64,000 nucleotides of DNA from Yamagishiella unicocca (Eukaryota; Chlorophyta; Chlorophyceae; Chlamydomonadales; Volvocaceae), in the NCBI GenBank assembly GCA_003116995.1, contig BDSL01000136.1, positions 162,749 to 226,748 of the forward strand, written 5' to 3'. Every line of letters begins with the position of its first letter. The first letter of the stretch is position 1. Made by a program: the position numbers and the translations under genes. Below the pieces are notes generated by a model. It saw only the letters and a list, made by a program, of their open reading frames with translations. It searched no databases and was not told the DNA's origin. Below are positions 31,250-43,300 of this stretch, in pieces.

Positions 31250-33188
31250 CAGCCGCTGGCGCCCTGGCCGCCCCGGGTCCCTCCACATCGCCGTCCCTTG
31301 CCGCCACCGCTCCCGGGGTGCCTCGCCCCTCCCCTTCTCCCCCGCCCCCTGCCCTCGCTGGCCTTCGGATCGTGCCCGCTGCGGTGGCGCTGGGCATCCC
31401 CTTCACCAATCCGCCTGCCGCTCCCGTCCTCGATTGGGCGTCACGGATGTCGGAGGCCCGCCGCCGTCTCCAAAAGATCTCCCGCATGGCCCTGTCGATG
31501 TTCGGCCGTGCCACTGCGGCTGCAGCTTATGCTCTCCATATGGCGACGTACCACATGGAGCACTCGGGGCTGCCACCGGCGGAGGTCCTTGCTGGCATCA
31601 TGGCCCTTGTCGCAAAGCTGGTGGATCGAAAGCTAGGCCCTGATGACGCCCAGCGCCGTTTCACTGGTGTTCCCCTCCGCCTGCTCTCCGGTCATCCCAC
31701 CATCGGCGGCTTCGGTGTACTGCCCCTTCGGCTGCATGTCCTCAGCCGGCATGCCAAGTGGAGCCTGATGGTCGCCCGCTCCGCGCTGCAGCCCCCGGCT
31801 GCCCGCGCGCCGTGGATCCGGATTGCGGTCTCCTTCCTCTCTACCCTCCACCCTGCCTTCCGCCCGCTGGCCGTCACCACAGCTCGCCCGGATGGCCCGT
31901 GGCTCGGCGCCCCCTTAAGCTTGCCCCCGGACATCCACCGGCTTGCCACGAGCCTCGGTCACCTCCCCCCCTGTCTGACGTCGCGGACCCCCCCCTGGAG
32001 CCGGGCGTCTGGTGCTTCAACGCGCCGCTGTGGGGCAACCCGCTCCTGCCCAACGCGGGGGCGCCGGGCCGGCGGCCGGGGTTGGAGGCTATCCATGGCC
32101 CCCTCACCATGTGCCGCCGCCTGCTGACCGTCGGCGACGCCGTCCGGGTGCAGGACGCTATGACCGCGTTTGAGGTGGAGCGCGCCCATGCCCTGGCGAC
32201 GACGCCGGGCATGGCCATCTTCAGCCGGCTGGCTGAGCGCTGGACGACGCTCGTACGGCACGAGCTGGCGCCCTCCGAGCTGGCCATGGGTGCGCTCCAA
32301 GATCGCATCGCGGCGCGGGCTGCGGTGGCCGCTCTCCTTTCTGACATCTCGCCCGCATGGCTCGCTGCTGCTCGCCTGGCGCCCGATGGCCCCGCCCCGC
32401 CGTCGCCTGACGAGGTGGATGCTCTCCTCCTTGCTCGCCTGGGGTGGCGGCTGGGTGTGGACGCCGTGCTGCCCCTCACCTCCTTCACCGTCAAGCTGGG
32501 CACCCTGCTCCAGGCGGCGGAACTGGAGCGCCCCAGGCAGGCCTGTCATGCGGCGTATGTGCGGGAGGCGCTCGGGCTGTCCCCTGCTGTGGCTGCCACG
32601 CCCGAGGCGGCCCTTGTGGCGTTACGCGCGGTATGGCGGCGGTTGTGGAAGCGTCTTAAGTGGGAGCCGCGGTGGAAGGAGGTCCTCTGGCGGCTGGCGG
32701 TTGACGGGGTGCCCATGCCGGGCTCCTCTCACCTCCCGCTGGTCCCACCCGAACCGTGTGCTTGCGGCTGTTACCCCGCTGCAGCGGGTGTGGCCGAGTC
32801 GCCGCGCTTGCATCACTTTTGGTCTTGCCCCCTCGTCCGCCCGCTCTGGGATGAACTGGAAGTCTGCTGTGGGTGCGGGGTCACGCGTGAGCATGTGTGG
32901 TTGTGTGTGTCGCCGGATCCGACCACTGTGCTGCAGTGTGTGTGGGATGTGGTGGCGTTGGCGGCGCTCAACGCGATGGAGTGGGCGCGCCGGTACATAC
33001 ACTCTCATCGGCTCTCCGGCGCCACCCTCCCTGCTGCTATGCGTTCTGGCCTCCTTGCTAAGTTCTGGGCCTTGCTGCGGGACTTTGCGGGCTTGGGTTT
33101 GCCCCGCAAGGACTGGGGTGACGTGGGGGTGGACCACCCTTTTTTGTTCGTAACCGGGGGTCGGCTCATGTGCGCCGTGCCGCCCTAG
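31250..33188 (+). pseudogene. Divergent LINE ORF2, C-terminal half (LINE-C), one frameshift
   Basis: Two frames (31,042-32,127 and 31,758-33,188) overlap and change over near 31,970-31,990, at another run of C. The joined order matches the post-RT half of LINE-A and LINE-B: LGIPFTN, YHMEHSGLPP, GGFGVLPLRLHV, CFNAPLWGNPLL, SFTVKLGTLLQ, the Cys/His motif CACG...LHHFWSC, and KFWALLRDFAGLGLPRKDW before a stop at 33,186-33,188. Endonuclease and catalytic RT boxes are absent, so the copy is 5'-truncated. Similarity to LINE-A and LINE-B is at protein level only, so this is a different subfamily. The coding start cannot be set exactly because GC-rich repeat precedes it. Confidence 0.85.
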
Positions 33189-33560
33189 CTAGCTTGCCTT
33201 GGCTGCTGTTTGTTCTTTCGTTCTTTCTTTCCTGGTGCCACCTTTGCTGGTTCGAGATACGAGTGGTGCGGGTGATGGGCAGGTGAGCCAATGGGGGCTT
33301 TTGTGGTGGTTTTGACGCGTAAGGGTGGCCTGCATGGGGCCGTGTCCTGCCGTCGCTTGTGCTGACTTTGCATGATGCTGTTTGCCTGCTGTTGCCCGTA
33401 CCCGACCTTGGTTCCGTGTCTCTTCCGCAGTGCTTTCCCGCCGGGATAAGGGCGGGTGCCGCCTGTCGTGCGGCCACTGTAACGCGGTCTCTCTCTCTCA
33501 GCAGGTCAGTGGCAGGGACAACTCGGAACTTGTCAGCCACCCTGTCGCGTCGTGGTTTCG
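33189..33560 (+). other. Probable 3' untranslated region of LINE-C
   Basis: T-rich, gene-free sequence following the ORF2 stop, containing CTTTCGTTCTTTCTTTCC and CTCTCTCTCTCAGCAGG. It lacks the GTAATACTCGCATTCTG tail of the other LINEs, consistent with a different subfamily. Its end is not defined. Confidence 0.4.
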
Positions 33561-33599
33561 AGGTCGCTTGTGCACGCACTCGAAACGTCCTCACTGGCG

Positions 33600-34200
33600 A
33601 CTCGCATAAGTTAAGGACGGCCGGCGGCGTGTGCACGAGCGATGATTTCGAAGCGACGAAAGCGGGGGGGGGGGTTGCCCCCCCCCCCCACCCCCCCCGT
33701 CGTCCGCACTTTGCGTTGCTGCCATTCTGCCAAATACGTTCTCTTTTTCCTTTCTACAGCCCCAAGACACTGGCTCCACAGGTTTGCCGGTCGTCCATCC
33801 CATTGCTCCAGCATGCGCCCGCATCCTCGCTGCCCGACGACCATGCGCCCACTATCTTGTCGTTTATTTGTGTCACCGGTCTCACACCACCCCCCCACCC
33901 CCCCCCTCGTCTTCACGGACGCTTCACGGAGCCATTGACAACGGCGCTGGCAGACGTTAAGGACGGCCGGTGGCGTGTGGTCGAGCGATGATATCGAAGC
34001 GATGAAAGCGGGGGGGGGGGGTGGCCCCCCCCCACCCCCACTCGTCTTCACGGACGCTTCACGGAGCCATCGACAACGGCGCTGGCAGACGTTAAGGACG
34101 GCCGGTGGCCTGTGCACGAGCGACGAATTAAAAAAAAAAAAAGGGTCTCTTCGTCGCTTCGCCTCCCCCCCCCGCCCTCCCCTCCCCCCTTCTTCGCCAT
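33600..34200. repeat. R3 repeats with G-run/C-run hairpins
   Basis: Three R3 units (near 33,610, 33,950 and 34,090). In the first two, GATTTCGAAGCGACGAAAGC or a relative is followed by 10-12 G, a short spacer and a run of C, so that the G and C runs can pair or the G run can form a quadruplex. A 12-A run follows at 34,131. Confidence 0.75.
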
Positions 34201-34329
34201 CGCGCGCGCTTCATGATGCAGTCGACGCCGGCACCGACATACGTGAAGAACGCTTCGAGGGTGCGCGTGCAGTTATGCCTCCTCCCCCCCGCCCTCGTCG
34301 CTTCGAGGTTGCGCGTGCGATGGCGAGGG

Positions 34330-34500
34330 TGATGGCGAGGAGGAGGCGGTGGAGATGGCGGCGGGGATGACGGCGGTGGAGATGGCGGCGGGGGAGGAGG
34401 AGGCGGCGGCGGTGGCGGCGGCGGGGGTGGCGATGGCGGCGGGGGAGGAGGAGGCGGCGGCGGTGGCGGCGGCGGCGGCGGGGGAGATGGAGGCGGGGGA

Positions 34501-34542
<42 letters not shown>

Positions 34543-35310
34543 GGTGGCAGCGGTGGCGGGGGTGGACGCGGTGGCGGTGGGGGAGGAGGTGGCAGCGATG
34601 GCGGTGGCGGCGGTGGCGGGGGGGGAGATGGCGGCGGGGGAGGAGGAGGTGGTGGCGGCGGCGGCGGCGGCGGGGGTGGCGATGGTGGTGGGGGAAGAGG
34701 AGGCAGCGGCGGTGGCGGCTACGGCGGCGGGGGAGATGGCGGCGGGGGAGGAGGAGGAGGTGGCGGCGGCGGAGGCGGCAGTGGAGATGGCGGCGGGGGA
34801 GGCAGAGGCGGCCGAGGCGGCGGTTGCGGCGGTGGCGGGGGGGAGAAGGCGGCGCGGGAGGAGGAGGCGGTGGCGGCGGCGGTGGCGGTGGCGGCGGAGA
34901 TGGCAGCCGGGGAGGCGGCGGCGGCGGGGAAGGCGGTGGCGGCGGTGGTGGCGATGGCGGCGGGGGAGGAGGAGGAAGAGGCGGTGGTGGCAGCGGCGGC
35001 GGCGGGGGTGGCGATGGTGGTGTGGGAGTAGTAGGCGGCGGTGGTGGCGGCGGCGGTGGTGGTGGAGATGGTGGCGGGAGAGGAGGAGGAAGAGGCGGCA
35101 GCGGAGGCGGCGGTGGAGATGGCGGCGGGGGAGGCAGAGGCGGCGGAGGCGGCGGAGGCGGAGGCGGCGGTGGTGGCGATGGTGGCAGGGGAGGAGGAGG
35201 AGGAGGTGGTGGCGGAGGCGGTGGCGGGGGAGGAGGAGGTGGGGGAGGTGGCGGCGGCGGCGGCGGCGGCGGAGGCGGGGGTGGAGATGGCGGTGGGGAG
35301 GAGGAGGCGG
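34330..35310. repeat. 1-kb GGC/GGA/GAT triplet tract (purine- and G-rich plus strand)
   Basis: An almost uninterrupted series of GGC, GGT, GGA, GAG and GAT triplets. It opens long frames of Gly, Ala/Glu or Arg/Trp on the plus strand and Pro or His/Arg on the minus strand, all of them consequences of the triplet period. The plus strand has many runs of three or more G and could form quadruplexes. Confidence 0.9.
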
Positions 35311-35730
35311 CGGAGGCGATGGGCGGTGGGCGGTGGGCGATGGGCAATGGGCGGGGGGCGATGGCGATTGCGATGCAGTTATGCTGGCGCAGTTATGCCG
35401 GCGCCGGCGTTTGAAAGCCTCGTCGCTTCGAGGTTGCGCGTGCAGATATGCCGGCTCCGGCGTCGTCGGCTGGGCGACGCGTGCGCGATGGCGAGGGCGA
35501 TGGCGACACGTGCGCGGGCGATGGCGAGGGCGATGGCGACGCGTGCGATGGCGCGGGCGATGGCGAGGGGGGGCGATGGCGCGGGCGATGGCGGTAGGCG
35601 ATGGGCGGTGGGCGATGGCGCGGTGGGCGGTGGGCGATGGGCGGTGGGCGGTGGGCGATGGGCGGTGGGCGATGGGCGGTGGGCGATGGGCGATGGCGCG
35701 GGCGATGGCGACGCGTGCGCGATGGCGGCG
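35310..35730 (+). repeat. GGGCGATGGGCGGT-type short tandem repeats
   Basis: Variable 7-bp words (GGGCGAT, GGGCGGT, GGCGCGG) are repeated in two blocks, 35,320-35,370 and 35,460-35,730, separated by a short R3-like piece. No gene is supported. Confidence 0.85.
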
Positions 35731-35789
35731 CCGGCGTTTGAAAGCCTCGAACTGGCGACTCATCAAATCGTGCACGGCGCGAACCACGA

Positions 35790-37480
35790 CCGCGGCCATC
35801 CTGCCTCGAACCGGTGACTTTACAAAGCGATCCCCGCGGCGACTTGCCAAGCCCGGTCGGCTGTACGACACGCGCACGCACGGTCAGACAGACAGAGGGA
35901 CAAGCTGCGAGGCGCTGAGGGGCCCTCGCAACTCTGTTGGCGAAGGGTATGTGGTACGGAAAGGGCGAGAGTACGGCGGTCGGGGGAGAGGATGATTGAA
36001 GGAGATGGTGGACGAGAAGCACACTTGACGGTGCCGCCGGCAGCGGTGCTGGCACACGTCAAGGATGGCCGGCGGCGTGTGCACGAGCGACTTCGAAACG
36101 ACGAGCACGCCCCCCCCCATCGTCTTCGCGCACGCTTCTCGTTGCACGAAGACCCGGCGGCGTGTGCACGAGCGATGTAAACGACGAGCGCATGCGCTGG
36201 CACACGTTAAGGACGGCCGGCCGCGTGTGCACGAGCGACTTCGAAGCGGCGATCGTGCACACGCCGGCGATTCGGCTTTACTGCTGCCAGTGCTGCTGTC
36301 AGCGTCGCCGTGGCACGTACACGACAGCGGGGGGTGGGGTCCACGTGATGACATTGTCAGTGCTCCCGCCCTCGAACCGGCGACCACGCTCGAACCGGCG
36401 ACCGCGAAGCGTGCACGCGCCGCTGGCGATGAGCCTCGAACTGAGGTCTCGCCGAATCGTGCACTACAGCTGCGACCACGACTGTGGCACTCCTGCCTCG
36501 AAACAGCGACTTAAGAAAGCCGCCACGGCGGCGACTTGCCAAGCCCGGCCGACAACGGTGCCTGCATAAGTTAAGGACGGCCGTGTGCACGAGCGATGAT
36601 TTCGAAGCGACGAAAGTGGGGGGGGGGGGTTGGCCCCCTCCCCCACCCCCCCCCCTTGTCTTCGCGGACGTTCCACGGAGCCATCGACAACGGTGCTGGC
36701 AGACGTTAAGGATGGCCGGTGGCGTGTGCACGAGCGATGATTTCGAAGCGACGAAAGCGGGGGGGGGGGTTGGCCCCCCCCCCCCCCACCCTCGTCTTCG
36801 CGGACGCTTCACGGAGGGGCATCGGCGGCATCGCGAAGCGTGCGCGATGGCGAGGGGGGGGGCTGGGGAGCGACTGCTCCCTCGTCGCTTCGAGGGTGCG
36901 CGTGCAGTTATGCCGGCACCATCGTCGGCGGTTTCGAGGTCGCGCGTGCACGCGCCGTGAAGCGTGCGGCGTCGGCGTGCGGCGTCGGCTGCGTCGAGAA
37001 GCATGCGCGACAGCGAAGGGGGGGGAGGGGGGTGCGGGGGGGGGGGCGAAGCCCCCCCTCCCCCCCGCCCTCGTCGCTTCGAAGTCGCGCGTGCATGCGC
37101 CATGAAGCGTGCGGTGTCGACGTGCGGAGGGGGTGCGGCTGCGTGGCCTCGAACTGGCGCCTTTCCGAATCGTGCACGGCTGCGACCACAACCGCGGCGC
37201 TCCTGCCTCGAACCGGCGACTTTACAGCGCGAGTACGGCGGCGACTTGCCAAGCCCGGCCGGCTATACGGCACGCGAATGCAAGACAGACGGAAAGGCCC
37301 CGCGAAAGAAAGGCCTTCGCAGGCGGCTACATTAAAGCTTCGCGATTTGCTCCGGCTACGGAAAGGCCCCGCGAGAGAAAGGCCTTCGCAGGCGGCTACT
37401 CTAAAGCTTCGCGACCTTGCTCCGGCTAAAGGCTTTCGCAGGCGGCTCCGCTAAAGCTTCGCGACCTTGCTCCGGCTACA
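35790..37480. repeat. R2/R3 repeat cluster, right part
   Basis: A further R2 unit (35,895-36,045) and at least five R3 units (36,055, 36,185, 36,570, 36,700 and nearby), several followed by G-run/C-run pairs (36,618-36,650, 36,760-36,790, 37,018-37,070). CTCGAACCGGCGAC and GGCGACTTGCCAAGCCCGGC boxes alternate with them. At 37,290-37,470 a unit of about 65 bp (GGAAAGGCCCCGCGA, GGCCTTCGCAGGCGGCT, AAAGCTTCGCGA) is repeated three times. Confidence 0.75.
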
Positions 37481-38330
37481 TGGGCAAACCATGAGGCGCT
37501 TCGCGCTGGGGCCCCGCCCAAAAACGTTAAAAACAGGAGTTTTGAGATGCATGCTGGAGAAGTGGGTTGGGGATACGAAAGCCGAAGGTCGGAATATGAC
37601 CTTTGGCGGCTAAGCTATATCGGCTATGGCGAGACGAAAGGGAGCGAAGACCCCACGCGACGCACGTAAAGTTTTCGCAGAATTGGGCGCTAGCAGGAAA
37701 ACTGTGGGAGTTGGGGTGCTATGGGAGAGCGGACATCGCGGTCCGGTCCCAGTCCCAGTCCTAGTCGGAGTCCCCGTCCCGACCCGCCCGAATACCGACC
37801 AGATGCGTGAGGAAGCCGGTCATTACCAGAGGAGGTCCGCAGTCGTCCAGGAGAGGCGGCCGAAGCCGCGCCACGCCGCCATGGGGGACGCGAAAGCCCA
37901 GATGCATGTCCCGACGCCCGCAGACAAGAACGCAAGGACTAGCAAAAAACTACTAGAACAGAGGCCCAACCCAGGGGCGGAACTCACCTGGGTTGGGCCC
38001 AGAGTGGGTGGGGAAAATGGTCGATGCGTAGCATGCGGGCAAGGGGCAGCAGGGGGCGTTAGTCCAGGAGCTGAGCGAGTGGTCAGGGGTCAAAGCAACG
38101 AAGAGGCCCCAGCGGCGCGGCGAAAGAGGCGGAGGCAGCAGAGGGGAGGACGGATATACGGACGCGGGCGTGTACGGCGGCGTACGGCGGGGGCCTGTAC
38201 GACGGAGGGAGGAAGTAAGAAAATATGGGGCATGAAGATGCGGGACAGGGTGACAAGGCTAGCAGGCGAGGGGGGGGGGGCGGGGGGGGTTCGAGGGAAA
38301 CCCGTGGTGAAGCCCCCCGCCCCCCCGCCC
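37481..38330. other. Unassigned; open frame 37,626-38,459 not supported as a gene
   Basis: The plus-strand frame starts at 37,626 and is basic and repeat-rich: it contains a GTCCC(A)GTCCC repeat and ends inside the 32-bp tandem repeat. No domain was recognised. Confidence 0.35.
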
Positions 38331-38334
38331 TCGT

Positions 38335-38740
38335 CGTTTCTCGGCCGCGTTAAATTCCGTCGCGACCGACTCGGCCGCGCTATATTCGGCCGCCACCGAC
38401 TCGGCTGCGCTAAATTCGGCCGCGACCGACTTGGCCGCGATAAAGTCGGCCGCGACTGACTCAGCCGCGCTTAAATTGCATTAAAGAATGTGTTTCAAGG
38501 CGAAGTCCCCCCCTTCGTCGTTTCCAGGTCGCCCGTGCACGCGGCGCTGGCCGTCCTTGACATGTGGCAGCACCGGCATCGGCTGCGTCGCGAAGCGTGC
38601 GCGATGGTGAAGGGTGGCTTTCGTCTTTTCGAGGTCGCTCGTGCACACGCCGTCGGCGACTCGTTCATGTTAAAATCGGTCGCGACCGACTGGGCCGCGC
38701 TTAAGTCGGCCGCGACGGACTCCGCCGTGCTTAAATTTCA
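38335..38740 (+). repeat. 32-bp tandem repeats (TCGGCCGCG...GACCGACT) and a second small cluster
   Basis: About five units with TCGGCCGCGACCGACT and CGCTAAAT alternate between 38,340 and 38,480; two more lie at 38,675-38,740. Each cluster ends with TTAAATT(G/T)CATTAAAGAAT and TTTCAAGGCGAAG or a close relative, so the pair is a duplicated unit of about 280 bp. Confidence 0.75.
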
Positions 38741-39818
38741 TTAAAGAATGCGTTTCTAGGCGAAGCCCTCCCCCGCCTTTGTCGTTCGAGGTCGCTCGTG
38801 CACGCAGCGCCAGCCGTCCTTGATTTGTGGCAGCGCCGGCGTCGGCTGTGTCGCGAAGCGTCGGTGTCATTTCGAGGTCGCGTGTGCATGCACCACGAAG
38901 CATCCTGCACGTATGCAGGCGCTGGCGTCGGCTGCATCGTGAAGCGTGCATGAAGGCGAAGGGGGGAGAGCGGTTTGGTAGGAGATGGTCCTTTATTCCA
39001 GGAGCCCAGGACACTGGCATTGGTGCCCATCTGCGTGGGTTACAGAGGTGAAGCTGAGCGCGCCAAGCCGCCTGTTTCGGAGGCGTCGGAATCGGAGCGC
39101 CGAGGAGGATCAGGTGGATGTGTGCTTATGGTGTTTATGTCACACGGCAGGAATGCCCGGCGAGCCCCACCAGGACCTCGGGTGCTGTGGCAATTGTGGC
39201 ATCTAGGGAGGTCAACAAACATCCCTACAATCGCTCCTGCAGGCCTTCCCAGCAATGCCTGCTCGGTCGCCTGCGCACCTACCGGCACGCCTCTCTCTCC
39301 CCAACATCTCAGCGCTGCGGTAATAGAGCGGTGCCAAGTAGAACCACACCATGTAGCACCACACCTTGCGCGCCCAGCACCTCATTCCTGGCCACCTGGA
39401 CAGCACGATCGTCCCCATCATCATCACCATCGCCACCACCAATGTCATCATCCTGCGTAAAATGATAATTGAAGGACCGCACGCGGCCCAATCCGCATGA
39501 GGCAGCAACCGAGTCCACCAGTCACAGTACCTGCTCCCAAACGTCTACGGCCTGTGCCAAGGGGTCTCACGCTACGCAAACATGGCCCCCCGTGCTAACA
39601 CTATCCACCAGCAACCTCCCCCCCCAGGTACGCCCGCACCATATTGCCGTATCGCCTGCCACGGCCCATGCCCACCTTGCCCAGCGCCCCGTCCCAAATG
39701 CCGTGTTCACTGATATGGACCCCCACCCCACCCGCCGTGTAACCGGTTATGGTCCTCTCACCACCCCACACACAACAGGTCTTCTGGGTTCCATTCAGCA
39801 AGGTGTTCACCGCTGTCC
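38741..39818. other. 3' flank of the HNL gene; no gene recognised
   Basis: Begins with degenerate R3-like sequence and continues into lower-GC sequence with CATCATCACCATC-type triplets near 39,415. Overlapping open frames on both strands are unrecognised. The 3' untranslated region of the HNL gene presumably lies at its right end. Confidence 0.35.
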
Positions 39819-40346
39819 TCACCGCTGTTTTAACCGCTGTGCTATCTCACTGTTGATATCGGACACAATATCAGCAAGGCAATCGCGCAACGGAACCTGA
39901 CATGACGGTGCATCGGAACGCAACACGTCGCGTCCCACCTTGGACTCAATGAGCATCACGTGAGCATCCAGAGCCTTCCACTGTATGTCATCTGGATGGG
40001 CGTTCTGCATCCATCCATAGGCGCAGTTATTGAGGAACGTCTCCACGTAGTACGGATGCCACCTGCCGTACACGTCGCCAAAGACGGGAAGGTCGTCCAT
40101 GTACAGGTTGTTGGGTGGATACCTTTCCTCCATCTCCGACCGTTTACTCCGCCAATGCTTCATGCATGCAGCATAGTTCGCCACCTGGTCTGCTGGTCCC
40201 CACTTGAGAAGGGACCGCCCCTCCAGGTCAGCGCGCCGGCCCTGCAGACTGGGCAGCAGCTCCCAACAGCCAGTGAGGTGCAGGCGGGAAGGCAGTACCC
40301 CCTCGGGCAGATCCTTCAGCTTGACACAGAAGCTGAGGTCCAAGTC
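39819..40346 (-). CDS. HNL gene, exon 9: last LRR and C-terminal region
   Basis: Begins after GATCGGATCTGCAG and finishes a leucine-rich repeat (DLDLSFCVKLKDLPEG). The following about 140 residues (WGPADQVANYAACMKHW, later VETFLNNCAYGWM and VSDINSEIAQRLKQR) contain no domain I recognise; they are rich in Trp, Tyr and charged residues. TGA at 39,819-39,821. Many receptors of this class carry post-LRR domains of unknown fold. Confidence 0.85.
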   Translation of the reverse strand, partial: DLDLSFCVKLKDLPEGVLPSRLHLTGCWELLPSLQGRRADLEGRSLLKWGPADQVANYAACMKHWRSKRSEMEERYPPNNLYMDDLPVFGDVYGRWHPYYVETFLNNCAYGWMQNAHPDDIQWKALDAHVMLIESKVGRDVLRSDAPSCQVPLRDCLADIVSDINSEIAQRLKQR

Positions 40347-43300
40347 CTGCAGATCCGATCACGGGTGTGGCGTGTCCGGGGTCATGAACCGCATGGGTGG
40401 CACGTGGGGGCTCTAGCTACCAGCAGTCCTAATTCCTTCACCAGTTGTGATCAGATGCTACTACATACAACAGCACCGAAACACTCTCATGACATGTTCA
40501 CAGCCTCAACTGACAAGGTCTGACAGGGGTTTAGGGTTCCTGACAGCTGATCTGGAATCTGTACATCCTACCATACTTCAGCAATGCTCTCAATGAGACC
40601 TTGTGGGCACCAGCCAGGCGCTAGCAATCCATCTTAGGTTCCAGCATGTAATCAGCTGACCACCCTCATAACTATTTTAGTACATAGACCCCACCGGCAT
40701 ACCTACCTCGAGCGCAGTAAGCAAGCTGAACGAGTCAGGCAACTGCTCCAAGTCAGCGCAGAAAATCAGGTCCATCTTGCGCAGTGACCTCAGGCTGCCA
40801 ATGTCACCTGGCAGCTGGGTAAGATACAAGCAGCCGGCAAGCTCCAAGTTCTCCAAAGCGCTGAGGCAACCAAAGCCGACGTCTGGCAGGGTTCCCAGGC
40901 TCAAGCAGTAGTTGAGACGCAGCGTCTGGAGGCAGGTCAAGTTGCTTATGGTAGCCGGCAGCTTATGTACATCTGAGTGGCTCAGGTCCAGGCGCTGCAG
41001 CTTCACAAGGGAGCCGATGCCGTCGGGCAGACCAGTCAGCTTGTGACAGGCCTTCAAGTTGAGCTCCTCCAACCGCGTCAGGCCCGACACAGCGTCCGGC
41101 AATTCCACCAGATTCTTGCAGTAGGACACGTCCAGATAGCGGAGGTTGCTCAGGCCGCCGAGCGATGTCGGCAGCTTTGCAAGTGCCCAGCAGTAGCGCA
41201 GATCCAACTTCTCTAAACACGCCAGGCCGCCCAAGCTGTCGGGCAGGCGCTCGAGCAAACCGCAGTCCCTCAGATTGAGCGTGTCCAATGCCCCCAGATT
41301 CCCCAGCGCCTCGGGCAGTCCCGTCATGTGCCTGGCGCCATAAAGGTCCAGCACGCGCAGATTGGTCATCTCTGGGAGCCGCTCAGCAAGGTGCTGCAGC
41401 TCTGACGCTGCCAGGTTGCGCAGCCACAGCACCTTGAGCCTGGGCATGTCTGCTGCTGCGAGACTGGCCACTCCAGTTACACTATCGAGCGCAAGAAACT
41501 CCAGCTCTTCCAGTCCCATACTGAGGTGGGTTTTGAGCTCCACGTGATGCAGCCGCAAAAACCTCGTGTCATCACTGAACTGGTGGTGCACCTTGCCACG
41601 AATGATTGCGAGCTTGACCGCCCAACTGTACTTGGAGGACGCCACCTTCAACATCTCCTCCTCCAGGTATGCTGCCGGCCTGTGAAGCAAGTGGATGGAA
41701 TACAACCATGCAAAAGCCGTAAGCTTTGGTAATATGGTACGGTGGCATGTATGCGCGGTCGAGAATGGCTAGGACGGGGAACAAGCGAGGCTGTGGGAGG
41801 CCATGGGAGGCAGGCACGCCCCTGCTTTATCCAGTCGCCATGGCTAGGTCTTGGCGTCATCCAGGCCACTGATGTGCCTAGCTTCACCACCTCCGTCGCT
41901 GTATGTAGCTAAAAACAAACAGGAACGAAGGCCCCTACGATACCCTTCTTCAACAGTGTTTTCTGCGTTCTACCTTTCAGCCATGCAACCCCCATTTCCA
42001 CTTACCTGCCTACCGTCCTGTTTCGGTTGCCGTTTCCCCTAAAACCCCTCTGTCGCCTGGCCACGATTCCCCAGTTAATCCTCAATCTATGATGTCGGCC
42101 CCATGGCCTTGAGGTAGGAGCCACCAGGGTTCACTTTTTTCTCATAATCCGCTTCGATTCACCCATCCTTCACTTGAATGTGCTCACCAAAATTTCTTGT
42201 CATGATAAACGTCGGACTTGATGTATTCCTCGGCATAATCCCGCAGCGCGTCATGCACTCGGATCTGCCGCCCCTTGTCCTCCATCAGCAGGGAGCGCTT
42301 GATTAGCAACTTGATTCTCCCTTTACCGTACAGCAAATCGCACCAGTGATCGAGCCAGTCGCGTGGCTGGCCCGGCGGAAAGAACAGGGCCACGTCCAGG
42401 AAGCACTGACGGGCGTTATAGTTCATCTCATGGTCTTTATCATCACCCTCTAGGCTGGCGATTAGCACCGTGTTGTTTGACTGCCCATGAAGAGGCGATT
42501 TCCCCTTTACTTCCAGGTTGTTGAGCACATCCTTCCAATCGCTGAGTTCCATTTTGTTGGCGAGTATGCCCCCCAGGATCCGAAGTTTCAGAGGCAGGTT
42601 GTGGCAGGATGGCAACAGCTGTTTCACCACCTCGTCGAGATCCTGACGGCTGCACTTCAGCCTCTCAGCGATGGGCCCACTGTCCTCTGTCTTGCATTCA
42701 TTCGCGAAGAGTTGAAGGATCCTTGCGCAGTCATCCTGCTCGAGGAACTATGGGCGGGTGGCAGGGTGGGACAGGGGCCGGGAGTGAGCGAGGGAAGCGA
42801 AGTTTAACAGCAGGTAAAAAAATAGTATGTGGTGAACAGTGATGACCCCAAAGAAGGGAGGAGGAAGCAGACTCCACTCGAACAGGCAGCCCACATGTAG
42901 GCATGTAAGAGCGTGACATGCATGTGTGACCTGCTAAATGACGAGGGTAAGATGGCACCCCCTTCATCCCGCCAGTATGGCGCTCGTATGCCTACCGCCC
43001 TCAGGAGTAGTAGTGTTAACTAAGTCTTACTTTAGGAACAAGCATGCATCGTCAACCCTTGACATGTTCCCGAGGAAAGGGTTTTTCCACCCCTACCATT
43101 GTACTTACCGGCATCGGCATCACAGTGGATGCATCATGCAAACTTGGGGATCCCCAAAGATCCGACCCATTCCGCGAGGTGATGAGCAGCCAAGATTTGG
43201 TATTCTTGACATTGTGCACCAGCTTCTCAACCGACTCCGGAACTATCGTATGCAGGGTGTCCATGTCCCATACGTCATCCAAGATGAGGAGATAGCGCTC

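Noticed and set aside
34349..35995. 548-residue plus-strand frame and several long minus-strand Pro/His/Arg frames
   Set aside because: They are by-products of the GGC/GGA/GAT triplet tract: every phase is open, with mono- or di-residue composition and no domain.
37626..38459. 277-residue plus-strand frame
   Set aside because: Basic, repeat-derived at both ends, and runs into the 32-bp tandem repeat; no domain recognised.
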